Below, piece by piece: positions 16,114 to 25,707 of a stretch of 64,000 nt of DNA. This DNA is from Sphingobium phenoxybenzoativorans (GTDB lineage Bacteria; Pseudomonadota; Alphaproteobacteria; Sphingomonadales; Sphingomonadaceae). Both the position numbers and the translations under genes were made by a program. The stretch lies in assembly GCF_001757355.1 (NCBI RefSeq), contig NZ_MINO01000016.1:19456-83455 (forward strand), in the 5' to 3' direction. Each line of letters begins with the position of its first letter. Position 1 is the stretch's first letter. The notes beneath the pieces were generated by a model. That model saw nothing but the letters and a program-made list of their open reading frames with translations. It had not been told where the DNA came from and did no database searches.

Positions 16114-17253
16114 ATGAGCTATGATCGTTTTCTGACCACGCATGTCGGCTCCCTGCCGCGCGAGGACGACCTGGTGGAGCGGATGTTCGCGCAGGAGGAC
16201 GGCCAGTCCGTCGATGCCGCCGCTCTGGCGGCGCGGATCGAGCAGGCCGTGCATTTCGTCGTGACCAAGCAGGCGGAGGCCGGGATCGACGTCATCAATG
16301 ATGGCGAACAATCCAAACCCAGCTACGCCACCTATATCAAGGACAGGCTGAACGGCTTCGGCGGCACCGGCAATTCCTATGTGTTCCAGGATCTGGAGGA
16401 GTTTCCCGCGGCCAAGGCGCGGATCGTCGCCGACCCCGGCCGCAAGCATCGCAAGACCCCGGCGTGCAATGCGCCGATCAGCGTCAAGGACATGACCGCC
16501 GTCGAAAAGGATGCGGCGACGCTCACCACGGCCCTTGCGCCGCATAAGGGGAAACAGGCGTTCATGAGCGCGGCGTCGCCGGGCGTCACCGCGCTGTTCT
16601 TCCGCAACGAATATTATGACAGCGACGAGGCATATCTGTTCGCCCTCGCCGACGGGATGCGCCACGAATATGAGGCTATCGCCGCAGCGGGCATCATCCT
16701 GCAGATCGATTGTCCCGATCTCGCCATGGGCCGCCATACCCAGTTCCGCGAGCTGAGCCTGTCGCAGTTCCGCGACCGCATCATGCTGAATGTAGAGGCG
16801 ATCAACCGCGCGACCGCCAATATCCCGGAAAACCAACTGCGCATGCATATGTGCTGGGGCAATTATCCCGGTCCCCATCATTGCGACGTGCCGTTCCGCG
16901 ACGTCATCGATCTCGTCTGGCGGGCGCGCCCGCACGCGATCCAGTTTGAGGCGGCAAATCCGCGCCACGCGCATGAATTTGCGATGTTTGAGGATGTGAA
17001 GCTTCCTGAGGGCAAGATGCTCATTCCCGGCGTCATCGAATGCCAGTCCAGCTATCTGGAACATCCCGAACTGGTGGCGCAGCGGATCGGCCGTTACGCG
17101 CATCTTGTCGGGCGGGATAATGTGATGGCCGGCATCGACTGCGGCTTTTCCATCCATGTCGGGTCGGGCGGCGTGCCCCACGAAATCGTCTGGGCGAAGC
17201 TTGCGACCCTGGCCGAAGGCGCGGCGATAGCATCCCGCCGCTTCTGGCCCTGA
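16114..17253 (+). CDS. MetE-like (cobalamin-independent methionine synthase II) family protein
   Basis: A 379-residue protein corresponding to the C-terminal catalytic half of MetE. It starts with TTHVGSLPREDDL, has GIDVINDGEQSKPSY, and carries the zinc ligands H245 and C247 (HMCWGN) with a further conserved Glu (GVIECQSSY) and Cys (GIDCGF). It lacks MetE's N-terminal domain. Short MetE-like proteins include methyltransferases and epoxyalkane:coenzyme M transferase, all using zinc to activate a thiol. It sits 17 bp after the VOC gene in the catabolic operon, so a thiol- or methyl-transfer step in the pathway is more likely than methionine synthesis. Confidence 0.82.
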   Translation: MSYDRFLTTHVGSLPREDDLVERMFAQEDGQSVDAAALAARIEQAVHFVVTKQAEAGIDVINDGEQSKPSYATYIKDRLNGFGGTGNSYVFQDLEEFPAAKARIVADPGRKHRKTPACNAPISVKDMTAVEKDAATLTTALAPHKGKQAFMSAASPGVTALFFRNEYYDSDEAYLFALADGMRHEYEAIAAAGIILQIDCPDLAMGRHTQFRELSLSQFRDRIMLNVEAINRATANIPENQLRMHMCWGNYPGPHHCDVPFRDVIDLVWRARPHAIQFEAANPRHAHEFAMFEDVKLPEGKMLIPGVIECQSSYLEHPELVAQRIGRYAHLVGRDNVMAGIDCGFSIHVGSGGVPHEIVWAKLATLAEGAAIASRRFWP

Positions 17254-17280
17254 TCAATCCTTGGCCGGAGGGCGCTGGGT

Positions 17281-18030
17281 TTGACGACTTTCATCCTGGT
17301 GCATGGCGCATGGCATGGCGGCTGGTGCTTTGACCGGGTTGCGGCGCTGCTCAGGGACGCCGGGCATGACGTGCTGGCGCCCGACCTGCCGGGCATGGGC
17401 GGATCGGAGGAGGAACTGGCGCGCGTCACCCTGCAGGGATGGGCGGATTTCGTGGCTGACCTGTGCCGCGCCGCGCCCTCGCAACCTGTCGTGCTTGCCG
17501 GGCACAGCCGCGGCGGGATCGTGATCAGCCAGGCGGCGGAGGCCGCGCCGGAGGCGGTCGGGGCGCTGGTCTATATCTGCGCGATGATGCTGCCGGACGG
17601 CATGTCCCGCGCGTCATTCCGGGCATCCGAACCGGCCAACGCCGCCTATGACGGCTTCGTGTCGCCCACGGCCGGCGGTCATGGCAGCCTGATCACCGGC
17701 GAGGCCCCGGAAACGCTGTTCGCGCAGCGCTCGCCTCCGGACGCAGCCGCCGCCGCGATGTCCAGGCTGGTCGCCGAACCGGAGGGACCGCGCCTGACCG
17801 CGCTGTCGCTTTCGCCCGGCCGCTGGGGTTCGATCCCGCGCACCTATGTCGAATGCACCGATGATCGCGTCATTCCCCTGGCCAGCCAGCGCCGCATGCA
17901 GGCGCTTTGCCCCGGCACCCGCCGCCTGACGCTGGCGGCGGATCATTCCCCTTTCCTGTCGCGGCCGCACGAGCTTGCCGCCTGCCTGATCGCCTCGACC
18001 CCGGAGACGCCCGGAGGCGCACCGGCCTAG
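17281..18030 (+). CDS. Alpha/beta hydrolase (esterase type)
   Basis: A 249-residue hydrolase starting at TTG 17281, which has GGAGG 9 nt upstream; no better ATG or GTG exists. The fold begins with FILVHGAWHGGWCF (oxyanion loop). The nucleophile is S76 in GHSRGG, an acid lies in ECTDDRVIP and the final histidine in ADHSPF. This resembles the plant-esterase-like group acting on methyl esters and lactones (PF12697 type). It is the last gene of the operon headed by the TonB receptor. It could hydrolyse a ring-cleavage product or an ester substrate taken up by the receptor. Confidence 0.87.
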   Translation: MTTFILVHGAWHGGWCFDRVAALLRDAGHDVLAPDLPGMGGSEEELARVTLQGWADFVADLCRAAPSQPVVLAGHSRGGIVISQAAEAAPEAVGALVYICAMMLPDGMSRASFRASEPANAAYDGFVSPTAGGHGSLITGEAPETLFAQRSPPDAAAAAMSRLVAEPEGPRLTALSLSPGRWGSIPRTYVECTDDRVIPLASQRRMQALCPGTRRLTLAADHSPFLSRPHELAACLIASTPETPGGAPA

Positions 18031-18133
18031 GCCATGTCCGCGGCCGCAGGGGTGTCTCATTCCACCGCATCACTAATCCTTCATTAACCCCCGCAATTTA
18101 GGGTGTTTTGGAAAACATCCATCGGGGTCCGGC

Positions 18134-19516
18134 GTGAGCATTGCACAGACGGTAATGAAGGCGGCGAAGCTGTCGGGCGATCTTGGCCTGCGCACGCTCG
18201 ATCTTCAGGCCGACATTTCAGAATTGGCGGAGCGCGTCGCCGAACAGGCGGGCACGATCGAGACGATCGGCGGCGAGGCGATCCGGCTTGCGCATGAGGG
18301 CGACAGCGTCGCGGGCGCGGCGCATGAAGCGCGGCAGCAGGCCACCGCCGCCCGCTCCGTGATCGAGGATTCCAGCCGCCAGCTTTCGGAGGCGACGGTC
18401 AATGTCGTCGACCTGATCGAACAGGTCAGCCGCATCCACGCCAGTCTCGGCAGCTTCAACGATGCGCTGAACACCGTCGCCCATGTCACCGGCGTCATCA
18501 GCGGCATCGCCAGCCAGACCAACCTGCTTGCGCTCAACGCCACGATAGAGGCGGCTCGCGCGGGCGACGCCGGGCGCGGCTTTGCCGTGGTCGCCAGCGA
18601 GGTCAAGAAACTGGCGCAGGAAACCGCCGCCGCGACCCAGACGATCGAGGAATCCATCCGCGTCCTGACCGGCGAGGCGGGCGGCATGCTCAAACGTGTC
18701 GGCCATGGCGTCGAAACCGCGAAATCCGCGCATCAGGGGACCAAGGATATAGAGGCGCTGGTCGGCCGCCTTGGCGCGCTGATGCAGGGGTTGACGGAAA
18801 ACAGCGATTCCGTCGCGGACAGCATAGGCTCCATGGTGGCGTCGGTGGGGCAGATCAGGTCCGGCCTTGGCGATCTGGCGGACACATCGGCCGACAATGC
18901 GACGGGGCTTCTGCGCCTGTCCGATCGCGTGACCAGCGTCAGCGACGACACCAATATCCTGCTGCAATATCTGGCCGAGAGCGGCGTCGATATCCCGGAT
19001 TCACCCTATATCCGCTTCGGGCTGACCGCGGCGGAGCAAGTGTCCCGCCATCTGGAAAGCGCGCTCGACGCCGGGCTGATCAGCGAAGCGCAGATGTTCC
19101 AGGACAGCTATGCGCCGGTTCCGGGCAGCGACCCGGAAATCTTCACCCATCCGATCCAGCCCTATATTACGGAGGCCGCCCGTCCGTTCCAGGAGGAGGC
19201 GCGCGCGCTCCCCGGCTTTTTCGGCATGACCTTCACCGACCGCAATTCCTTCGGCGCGGTCGCGATGCCGGAACGCTCGCAGCCGCAGCGCAAGGGCGAC
19301 CCCATCTGGAATGCGGAATATGCGCGCGTCGGCCTGATCTTCGATTTCCCCGATACGCGCGAACAGTGTCAGATCACGCAGCCCTTCTCGCTCAAGGCGT
19401 ACCGGCGCAAGGTCGCGGGCGGCGGCGTCGTCCTTTTGAAACAGGTCATCGCCTCCATCCATGTGCGCGGCCGTCACTGGGGCGTGCTGCAACTCGCCTA
19501 CGCCAATCAGGGCTGA
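18134..19516 (+). CDS. Soluble methyl-accepting chemotaxis protein-like receptor
   Basis: A 460-residue protein with no transmembrane segment. Residues about 30-290 form the coiled-coil signalling domain, with the hairpin tip signature [20 protein letters not shown] and [21 protein letters not shown]-terminal domain of about 150 residues (from [17 protein letters not shown]) resembles a Cache/PAS-like sensor placed after the signalling domain. This suggests detection of a cytoplasmic signal. The start is GTG 18134, with ATG 18155 as an alternative. No che genes are nearby. Confidence 0.85.
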   Translation: MSIAQTVMKAAKLSGDLGLRTLDLQADISELAERVAEQAGTIETIGGEAIRLAHEGDSVAGAAHEARQQATAARSVIEDSSRQLSEATVNVVDLIEQVSRIHASLGSFNDALNTVAHVTGVISGIASQTNLLALNATIEAARAGDAGRGFAVVASEVKKLAQETAAATQTIEESIRVLTGEAGGMLKRVGHGVETAKSAHQGTKDIEALVGRLGALMQGLTENSDSVADSIGSMVASVGQIRSGLGDLADTSADNATGLLRLSDRVTSVSDDTNILLQYLAESGVDIPDSPYIRFGLTAAEQVSRHLESALDAGLISEAQMFQDSYAPVPGSDPEIFTHPIQPYITEAARPFQEEARALPGFFGMTFTDRNSFGAVAMPERSQPQRKGDPIWNAEYARVGLIFDFPDTREQCQITQPFSLKAYRRKVAGGGVVLLKQVIASIHVRGRHWGVLQLAYANQG

Positions 19517-19572
19517 TCCCTCCGGCCCTGATCCCACCGGCCCTGATCCCACCGGCCCTGACTCCTCCGGCC
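19513..19572. repeat. Four tandem 15-bp units
   Basis: Four copies of the 15-mer CTGATCCCACCGGCC (units 1 and 4 differ at one to three bases) start inside the last codons of the chemoreceptor gene and run into the intergenic region. The array includes the stop codon of that gene at 19514-19516. It is a minisatellite with no evident function. Confidence 0.8.
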
Positions 19573-19648
19573 CCGCCCTATCCGGGCGACGGCGGGCTTG
19601 CCGCTCAGCCATTTGACACTATTTCCACCGCTGCATTGCGGAGTGGAT

Positions 19649-20836
19649 ATGGCGCGCCTTCTGATCGGAACACTCAAGGGAGCGGGGACAGCATTGCTGT
19701 TCCTGATCATCGCCTTCTGCCTGATCCTCACTATCGCGCCGCCCTTTCTCGACGTCCGCTATTATGCGGGACCGGTGAGCGGCCATTATGACGGAGACCG
19801 CTTCGCCAACCCGGACGGCGCGATCCAGCCGCCCGGCGGGGGAGACCGTCTGCGCAGCGGTTCGCCCATGCGCTGGCTGCTCGGTCCCGGCGCGCGTCCC
19901 GAATGGCCGCAAAGCGTCGCCATCGGCACGGATCGCCCGCCTGCCCGCGTCACGGCGCCGGGCGCGATGCGCGCCGTCTGGGTCGGCCATGCGACCATGC
20001 TTGTCCAGACGCAGGGCCTCAACATCCTGACTGATCCCATATGGTCGGACTATGCCACGCCCTTTCCGCCGGTCGGGCCGAAACGGGTGATGAAGCCCGG
20101 CATCGATTTCGCCGCCCTCCCCCGGATCGACCTGATCCTGATCAGCCACAATCATTATGATCATCTCGACCTGCCGACGCTGAAACGGCTCTGGGCGCGG
20201 GACCGGCCGCTGGTCGTCACCGGGCTTGGCAATGACAGCCTGCTGCGCGCCAACGGCATTGCGGCGCAGGCGCGCGACTGGGGCGGCGTTGTGCCCGTGC
20301 GTCCGGGGATCTCCGTGCATGTGACGCGCAGCCATCACTGGTCGACGCGCTGGGGGACGGACCGCTCCCGCGCGCTCTGGTCCAGCTTCGTCGTCACCCT
20401 GCCCGGCGGCAATATCTTTTTTGCGGGGGACACGGGCGCGGGCGACATGAAATGGCCGGCGGAGGCGGCCCGGCTCGGTCCCGTCCGCCTCGCCATCCTC
20501 CCCATCGGATCGTTCCGTTTCCAGCCCGGCGAGATGGCGATAGACGCGCATATCGGCCCCCGCGAAGCGGTGCAGGCGTTTGAGGGGCTGGGGGCCACAA
20601 CGGCGATCCCCATCCATTGGGGCACGTTCCGCCTGTCCTATGAGGGGTGGGACACGCCGCCCCGGATGCTTGACCTGTTCCGCCGCTGCGCCGGGATTCC
20701 CCGACGCGCCTTCGCACCGGTTCGCGCGGGGCAAGCGGTGGACGTGCCGCCCTATGCCGCGCCGGTCAGGGGACGGCCGGAGGCCAGCCCGGCGCAATGC
20801 CGCGACGGATCGCCCGAACTCAATGCATTGAAATGA
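19649..20836 (+). CDS. NAPE-PLD-like metallo-beta-lactamase-fold hydrolase
   Basis: A 395-residue protein starting at ATG 19649 (MARLLIG), with one N-terminal membrane anchor (LLFLIIAFCLILTIA). The metallo-beta-lactamase core shows VGHATMLVQ, ILTDPIWSD, the metal motif HNHYDHLD, the FFAGDTG strand and the final IPIHWGTF histidine. That order matches UlaG/NAPE-hydrolysing phospholipase D relatives (lactamase_B_2), which act on phosphodiesters such as N-acyl phosphatidylethanolamines. A periplasmic or membrane-facing lipid hydrolase is plausible. It is monocistronic and followed by a REP-like palindrome. Confidence 0.87.
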   Translation: MARLLIGTLKGAGTALLFLIIAFCLILTIAPPFLDVRYYAGPVSGHYDGDRFANPDGAIQPPGGGDRLRSGSPMRWLLGPGARPEWPQSVAIGTDRPPARVTAPGAMRAVWVGHATMLVQTQGLNILTDPIWSDYATPFPPVGPKRVMKPGIDFAALPRIDLILISHNHYDHLDLPTLKRLWARDRPLVVTGLGNDSLLRANGIAAQARDWGGVVPVRPGISVHVTRSHHWSTRWGTDRSRALWSSFVVTLPGGNIFFAGDTGAGDMKWPAEAARLGPVRLAILPIGSFRFQPGEMAIDAHIGPREAVQAFEGLGATTAIPIHWGTFRLSYEGWDTPPRMLDLFRRCAGIPRRAFAPVRAGQAVDVPPYAAPVRGRPEASPAQCRDGSPELNALK

Positions 20837-20900
20837 TGCAAAGTCCGGCGTGCCGGGCATGTCCTGACTAGATGAATCTACTCTGGTGCGGAAACACAGC

Positions 20901-20966
20901 GTGCTCCTACGCAAGCAGGAGCCCAGTCCCAATGTCTGAACTGGACTCCTGCCTTCGCAGGAGCAC
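20901..20966. repeat. REP-like 66-bp palindrome, copy 1
   Basis: Long inverted repeat beginning GTGCTCCTACGCAAGCAGGA and ending in the near-complement, with arms of about 28 bp and a short central spacer. It lies between the NAPE-PLD-like gene and a convergent DUF3617 gene. This is the most diverged of four copies (others at 22368, 28891 and 32342). Confidence 0.9.
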
Positions 20967-21009
20967 ATCATGCTAAGCAGGATAAATTTACGCTACGCCC
21001 CGGACTTCA

Positions 21010-21504
21010 TCACCCCGGCGCGCATTCCCCCGTGCGCTTGCCCGCCAGCGTATAGCTGGTGCTCAGCGCCGTGTTGCCGCCCACCGTCTTTGCCATGTTC
21101 ACGGTGAAGGCGATGCTGTCGGCCTTGTAATTGCCCTCGATCTGCAATTCGGACGTTCCGGCCCCGGCCTTGCAGGCCATCGACCCGACGAAGCGGCCGC
21201 CATTCATGTAGGTTTCCTTATATTTGCAGTCGGTGCCGTCATCCCCCGCCAGCGCGGTCGGATCGGCCTTGCCATCGGCCGCCACGGGCAGGCAGACGGA
21301 TGTCTCGCTCTTGGTGCCGATCTTGGCGGTGTCCTCCGGCGTCGCGGTGGTCGAACTCTTATAGTCGGTGAAGGTGCGGGTCATGGCCCACTGCCCGCCT
21401 TTCAATGTGATCGGGGCATCCTCGGCGGCCTCCGGGGGCGCCTCCGCGCTGCACGCCGCCAGAAGTGCAGCCGTCATCAATAACGAAACCGTCGTTCCAC
21501 GCAT
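21010..21504 (-). CDS. DUF3617 lipoprotein
   Basis: A 164-residue protein with a lipoprotein signal peptide (LLMTAALLAACS, lipobox cysteine at about 18). The body matches DUF3617: an early GGQWAMTRTFTDY strand, a central cysteine-bearing SVCLP, and conserved CKYKETYMNGG. AAGGAGAGG lies just upstream of ATG 21504. DUF3617 proteins are abundant in sphingomonads and their function is unknown. A second family member lies at 22472-23020, with an arylamine N-acetyltransferase gene between them. Confidence 0.88.
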   Translation of the reverse strand: MRGTTVSLLMTAALLAACSAEAPPEAAEDAPITLKGGQWAMTRTFTDYKSSTTATPEDTAKIGTKSETSVCLPVAADGKADPTALAGDDGTDCKYKETYMNGGRFVGSMACKAGAGTSELQIEGNYKADSIAFTVNMAKTVGGNTALSTSYTLAGKRTGECAPG

Positions 21505-21519
21505 TGCCCTCTCCTTCTT

Positions 21520-22335
21520 TTATGTGCGGGACAGACGATCTACCTCCTCGACGCTGAGTTCAAGCCCGAAGATGCTTGCCAAAATGGTGCGATAATCTGC
21601 GGCGTCTTGGATCGGGCGGCTCTCCGTGACGCCCGCCCGGTGCAGGGATAGCTGCCTGTCGGTCAGGGCGGCGAATCCGTCGGGCAGGATCAGGCTGACG
21701 ATCTGCATCGTCAGGAAGCGCGTGCCGGGCCGGGTGGAGGTCCAGTGGTTGGACAGCTCCAGGTCGATCCCCTCGACCGGCGCGGTGGTGAAGCTATATT
21801 GCGGCTGCCAGTCGCGCGTATCCTGGCTGCGGCCGTCCGTCGCGCCCGGATCGCCCGCCCGCTCCAGCATCCAGCCCCCGTCCCGCCGCACCAGCCGGTG
21901 CGCGGTGCCGTCCGCCATCTGGCTGGTCGCGCCATCCTCCAGCGGCATGGGCGGGGAGAAGCTGCCGCCGAACCCGGCGTCCGCGATCCATTCCCGCCCG
22001 CCGATCGTCACCAGGTTGAATGTGTGGGTCAGCGGCGGCATGCCGTCGGCCATCAGCCACACCCGCGCCAGCAGCGGCCGGGCGTCAAACCCCGCCGCCC
22101 GCAAGGCGCGCAGGAAAAGCTGGTTCTGCTCGAAACAATATCCGCCGCGCCGCCGCGTCACCAGCTTGTCGAACACAATGGCGGGGTCGATGCTGATCCC
22201 CCGGCCCAGCGGAATATCCAGATTCTCGAACGGTATGGCCAGCCGGTGCGCCCGCTGCATCGCCGCCAGTCCCGCCGCATCCGGCGCGGGCGCGGCATCC
22301 ATGCCGATCCGGGCGAGATAGGCGGGAAGGTCCAT
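21520..22335 (-). CDS. nat: Arylamine N-acetyltransferase
   Basis: A 271-residue NAT. The catalytic triad is visible: C67 in RRGGYCFEQN, H104 in LTHTFNLV and D119 in WIADAGFG, all in the family's order. FENLDIPLGR precedes the cysteine as usual. The enzyme transfers an acetyl group from acetyl-CoA to arylamines, hydrazines and related compounds. It lies between two DUF3617 genes on the same strand (15 bp from the downstream one). A REP-like palindrome sits directly upstream of its start. Confidence 0.93.
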   Translation of the reverse strand: MDLPAYLARIGMDAAPAPDAAGLAAMQRAHRLAIPFENLDIPLGRGISIDPAIVFDKLVTRRRGGYCFEQNQLFLRALRAAGFDARPLLARVWLMADGMPPLTHTFNLVTIGGREWIADAGFGGSFSPPMPLEDGATSQMADGTAHRLVRRDGGWMLERAGDPGATDGRSQDTRDWQPQYSFTTAPVEGIDLELSNHWTSTRPGTRFLTMQIVSLILPDGFAALTDRQLSLHRAGVTESRPIQDAADYRTILASIFGLELSVEEVDRLSRT

Positions 22336-22367
22336 GATCAGAGAATATCCTTCTATGGGGAGGGCCA

Positions 22368-22433
22368 GTGCTCCTGCGAAAGCAGGAGCCCAGTTCCAAG
22401 CTCTGAGCTGGGCTCCTGCTTTCGCAGGAGCAC
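22368..22433. repeat. REP-like 66-bp palindrome, copy 2
   Basis: Begins GTGCTCCTGCGAAAGCAGGA and ends with the reverse complement. It lies in the gap between the nat gene and the upstream DUF3617 gene, so it would form a hairpin in an mRNA spanning both. Confidence 0.92.
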
Positions 22434-22471
22434 TCCTCTTTATCGGCTAACCAGAATAGCCCCGGCTACGC

Positions 22472-23020
22472 CTATTCCCCGCCCGCGGGACAGTCGCCGA
22501 TCCGTTTGCCGCTGCTCTTCATCTTCATCGTCATGCCCATGCCGTTCGCCATGCCAGTGGAATTGACGTCGATCGCGATCGCATAATGATCGGGCATATA
22601 GGTGCCCTTCATCGCCATCTTCATCTCCGCGCCGGGCTGCTGCGGAATCTGGCAGGTCGTTGCAGCCGTGATCGTGCCGCCCGCCATCTCCATATTGGAA
22701 TAGGTGCATTTGGCGTCCTTCTGCGCCGCCAGGAAATCGGCGCTCGGCTTTTCCGCCTGCTCGGGCGTGATGCAATGTTTGAAGCTGGTCTTGTGGCCGA
22801 TCATCGCCTTGGCCGCATCCGGCGCGCCCGCCGGCAGGCCGGTCATCTCCACATCGGTGATTTCCTGCGTCGCCTCCCACTGGCCCGCCTGCAGCTTCAC
22901 GCTGCTCATTTCCTTCGCCACATCCTCGGCGCTGATATTGCCGCCCTTTTCCGGTGATTTGCCGCAGGCGGTCAGGGTGAGGACCGCGACGGCGGCGGAC
23001 ATGAGGAAAGCAGCTTTCAT
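22472..23020 (-). CDS. DUF3617 lipoprotein (second copy)
   Basis: A 182-residue protein from ATG 23020, with AGGAG about 9 nt upstream. The frame continues far upstream only as an antisense artefact of uvrB. The signal peptide has a lipobox ([10 protein letters not shown]). The DUF3617 body follows with [24 protein letters not shown] and [11 protein letters not shown], and ends GKRIGDC like its neighbour at 21010. It is unusually rich in Met ([18 protein letters not shown]). Function is unknown. It is divergent from uvrB, with only 66 bp between the starts. Confidence 0.88.
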   Translation of the reverse strand: MKAAFLMSAAVAVLTLTACGKSPEKGGNISAEDVAKEMSSVKLQAGQWEATQEITDVEMTGLPAGAPDAAKAMIGHKTSFKHCITPEQAEKPSADFLAAQKDAKCTYSNMEMAGGTITAATTCQIPQQPGAEMKMAMKGTYMPDHYAIAIDVNSTGMANGMGMTMKMKSSGKRIGDCPAGGE

Positions 23021-23086
23021 GGGGCGATTCTCCTGACTGCGCGCCGACATTGCGAACGCGCTTCTGCGCCTCCATATCAATGCGGC

Positions 23087-25270
23087 ATGGCGATTCAAAT
23101 CCGAACCACATTGGCCGAACCAGAAACGGGCGAGGATTTTGTCCCGCACCGTCCCGCGCGCCCGGAAAAGGGGGAGGGCGGCCGTCCGTTCAAGATCGTG
23201 TCGGATTACGAACCGGCCGGCGACCAGCCTGCCGCGATCGAGGAACTGGTGCAGACCGCGCTTGGCGGGGAGCGGGATCAGGTGCTGCTCGGTGTCACCG
23301 GCTCCGGCAAGACCTTCACAATGGCGAAGGTGATCGAGGCGCTGCAGCGGCCCGCGCTCATCCTCGCCCCCAACAAGATCCTCGCCGCCCAGCTCTATGG
23401 CGAGTTCAAGAGCTTCTTCCCCGAAAACGCGGTCGAATATTTCGTCAGCTATTATGACTATTACCAGCCCGAAGCCTATGTGCCCCGGTCGGACACCTAT
23501 ATTGAGAAGGAAAGCTCGGTAAATGAGAGCATCGACCGGATGCGCCACTCGGCCACCCGCGCCCTGCTCGAACGCGACGATGTGATCATCGTCGCTTCCG
23601 TCTCCTGTCTCTATGGTATCGGCTCGGTCGAAACTTACTCGGCCATGACCTTCTCGATGAAGAAGGGCGGGGTGGAGGATCAGCGGGAGATCATCCGCAA
23701 GCTCGTTGCGCTCCAGTATAAGCGCAACGACGCCGGCTTTGCGCGCGGCAATTTCCGGGTGAAGGGCGACAATCTGGAGGTGTTCCCCAGCCACTATGAG
23801 GACACCGCCTGGCGCATCAGCTTCTTCGGCGACGAGATCGAGGAAATCGCCGAGTTCGATCCGCTGACCGGCAAGAAGGTCGCGACCCTCGACTATGTGA
23901 AGGTCTTTCCCAACAGCCACCACGTCACCCCCGGCCCGACGCTCAAGCAGGCGATGGAGGCCATCCGGCACGAACTGGCGGAGCGGCTGAAGGAATTGCA
24001 GGCGGAGGGCAAGCTGCTGGAGGCGCAGCGGCTGGAACAGCGCACCAATTTCGACCTGGAGATGATCGCGGCGACCGGCTCCTGCGCGGGGATCGAGAAT
24101 TATTCCCGCTTCCTCACCGGCCGCCTGCCGGGCGAGCCGCCGCCGACCCTGTTCGAATATCTGCCCGAAAATGCGTTGCTCTTCGTCGACGAAAGCCATC
24201 AGACCGTGCCGCAGATCGGCGCGATGGCGCGCGGCGACCACCGGCGCAAGATCACGCTCGCCGAATATGGCTTCCGCTTGCCGAGCTGCATCGACAACCG
24301 TCCGCTGCGCTTCAACGAATGGGACGTGATGCGGCCGCAGACGGTCAGCGTCTCCGCCACGCCCGGCAAGTGGGAAATGGACCAGACCGGCGGCGTGTTC
24401 AGCGAGCAGGTGATCCGCCCCACCGGCCTCATCGACCCGCCGGTCGAGATCAAGCCGGTCGAGGATCAGGTCGACGACCTCATCAACGAGGCGCGCAAGA
24501 CGGCGGCTGCGGGATACCGCACCCTCGTCACCACCCTGACCAAGCGCATGGCGGAGGACCTCACCGAATTCATGCATGAGGCGGGGCTGAAGGTCCGTTA
24601 CATGCACAGCGACGTAGAGACGCTGGAGCGTATCGAGCTGATCCGCGATCTGCGGCTGGGCGTTTATGATGTGCTGGTCGGCATCAACCTGCTGCGTGAG
24701 GGGCTGGACATCCCCGAATGCGGCCTCGTCGGCATCCTCGACGCGGACAAGGAGGGGTTCCTGCGTTCCGAAACCTCGCTGATCCAGACGATCGGCCGCG
24801 CCGCGCGCAATGTCGACGGCCGCGTGATCCTCTATGCCGACCGTGTCACCGGCAGCATGGAGCGCGCCCTCAACGAAACCGGCCGCCGCCGCGAAAAGCA
24901 GGAGGCATACAACGCCGAACACGGCATCACGCCGACGACGATCAAGCGCAACATCGGCGACATCATCGCGGACGTCTCCAACAAGGACAGCGTGCTCGTC
25001 GAAACCGGCGACGAAAACCGCCCGCACATGGTCGGCCACAACCTGCGCGCCTATATCGAGGACCTCGAAAAGAAAATGCGCGCCGCCGCCGCCGACCTGG
25101 AATTCGAGGAAGCCGGCCGCCTCCGCGACGAAATCCGCAAGCTGGAAGCGGAGGAACTGGGACTGCCACAGGACCAGCAGGTCGCCGCGCCAAGGGGCCG
25201 GGCGCATGAGGGCAAGCCGGGCACGCGGAAGCTGCGGTACGGGAAGGTGCAGAAGAAGTTCGGGCGGTAA
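23087..25270 (+). CDS. uvrB: Excinuclease ABC subunit UvrB
   Basis: A 727-residue UvrB. Walker A is GVTGSGKT (69-76). The damage-binding beta-hairpin is [12 protein letters not shown] at about residue 125, followed by helicase motifs DESHQTVPQ and the [19 protein letters not shown] pair. The C-terminal UVR domain ([18 protein letters not shown]) is present, for UvrC contact. The N-terminus is about 35 residues longer than in E. coli and is charged. UvrB verifies lesions and loads UvrC in nucleotide excision repair. I looked for a LexA box (GTTC-N7-GTTC) in the 66-bp upstream region and see none. Confidence 0.98.
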   Translation: MAIQIRTTLAEPETGEDFVPHRPARPEKGEGGRPFKIVSDYEPAGDQPAAIEELVQTALGGERDQVLLGVTGSGKTFTMAKVIEALQRPALILAPNKILAAQLYGEFKSFFPENAVEYFVSYYDYYQPEAYVPRSDTYIEKESSVNESIDRMRHSATRALLERDDVIIVASVSCLYGIGSVETYSAMTFSMKKGGVEDQREIIRKLVALQYKRNDAGFARGNFRVKGDNLEVFPSHYEDTAWRISFFGDEIEEIAEFDPLTGKKVATLDYVKVFPNSHHVTPGPTLKQAMEAIRHELAERLKELQAEGKLLEAQRLEQRTNFDLEMIAATGSCAGIENYSRFLTGRLPGEPPPTLFEYLPENALLFVDESHQTVPQIGAMARGDHRRKITLAEYGFRLPSCIDNRPLRFNEWDVMRPQTVSVSATPGKWEMDQTGGVFSEQVIRPTGLIDPPVEIKPVEDQVDDLINEARKTAAAGYRTLVTTLTKRMAEDLTEFMHEAGLKVRYMHSDVETLERIELIRDLRLGVYDVLVGINLLREGLDIPECGLVGILDADKEGFLRSETSLIQTIGRAARNVDGRVILYADRVTGSMERALNETGRRREKQEAYNAEHGITPTTIKRNIGDIIADVSNKDSVLVETGDENRPHMVGHNLRAYIEDLEKKMRAAAADLEFEEAGRLRDEIRKLEAEELGLPQDQQVAAPRGRAHEGKPGTRKLRYGKVQKKFGR

Positions 25271-25281
25271 GGCTCGTCTGT

Positions 25282-25707
25282 TCAGGGCTTCAGTTCAAAC
25301 GCGCCGTCGGAGATCGGCGGATAGATGACTGGCTTATCCCCATAACGCGCATTCAACGCGGCTTCGCGGCGGTCTTCATCGAAATCCTCTACATCGACCT
25401 CGTCGGGATATCTGAATGACACCTCGAATTTGCCGTTCTTGACTTCATATTCCATTACGGACCAGCGCATCTTTTTCTCGTTCGAGGGCTCGGCATGCCA
25501 CGCGTCCCAGAGAAGTTTGGACAGCAAGCGCGACGGTCGGTAATAGCGAACGATGTTGCCCTCATCTTTGAAAACATTGGGGCTGTCCCATCGGTCGCCG
25601 ATTTCTGCGTATAAATAGACGCCATCGGGATCGCCTCCAACAATCTCGGCTAATTCCAAGCCTATGTCGTTCATGAGGGGACCCAGGACATCGAATTTAT
25701 CTTCCAC
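25282..25707 (-). CDS. YezG-type immunity protein
   Basis: A 141-residue acidic protein. The start is GTG 25707, with AAGGAG 8 nt upstream inside the toxin's last codons; the two genes overlap by 11 bp. The core (GVYLYAEIGDRW, then KFEVSFRYPDEVDVEDFDED) matches the YezG/DUF600 immunity family, whose Bacillus members neutralise secreted nuclease toxins. Its position immediately after a DNase-type toxin, with coupled translation, fits a cognate immunity protein binding the nuclease in the cytoplasm. The family link comes from recognised sequence pattern. Cognate pairing is inferred from the gene order. Confidence 0.8.
   Translation of the reverse strand: MEDKFDVLGPLMNDIGLELAEIVGGDPDGVYLYAEIGDRWDSPNVFKDEGNIVRYYRPSRLLSKLLWDAWHAEPSNEKKMRWSVMEYEVKNGKFEVSFRYPDEVDVEDFDEDRREAALNARYGDKPVIYPPISDGAFELKP

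Noticed and set aside
23020..23087. Possible LexA box in the uvrB promoter
   Set aside because: Only a single GAAC (in TGCGAACGCG) is present, with no second GAAC at 7-bp spacing.
22472..25207. 911-codon minus-strand open frame
   Set aside because: Only its last 182 codons (start 23020) are a real DUF3617 gene; the rest is antisense to uvrB.
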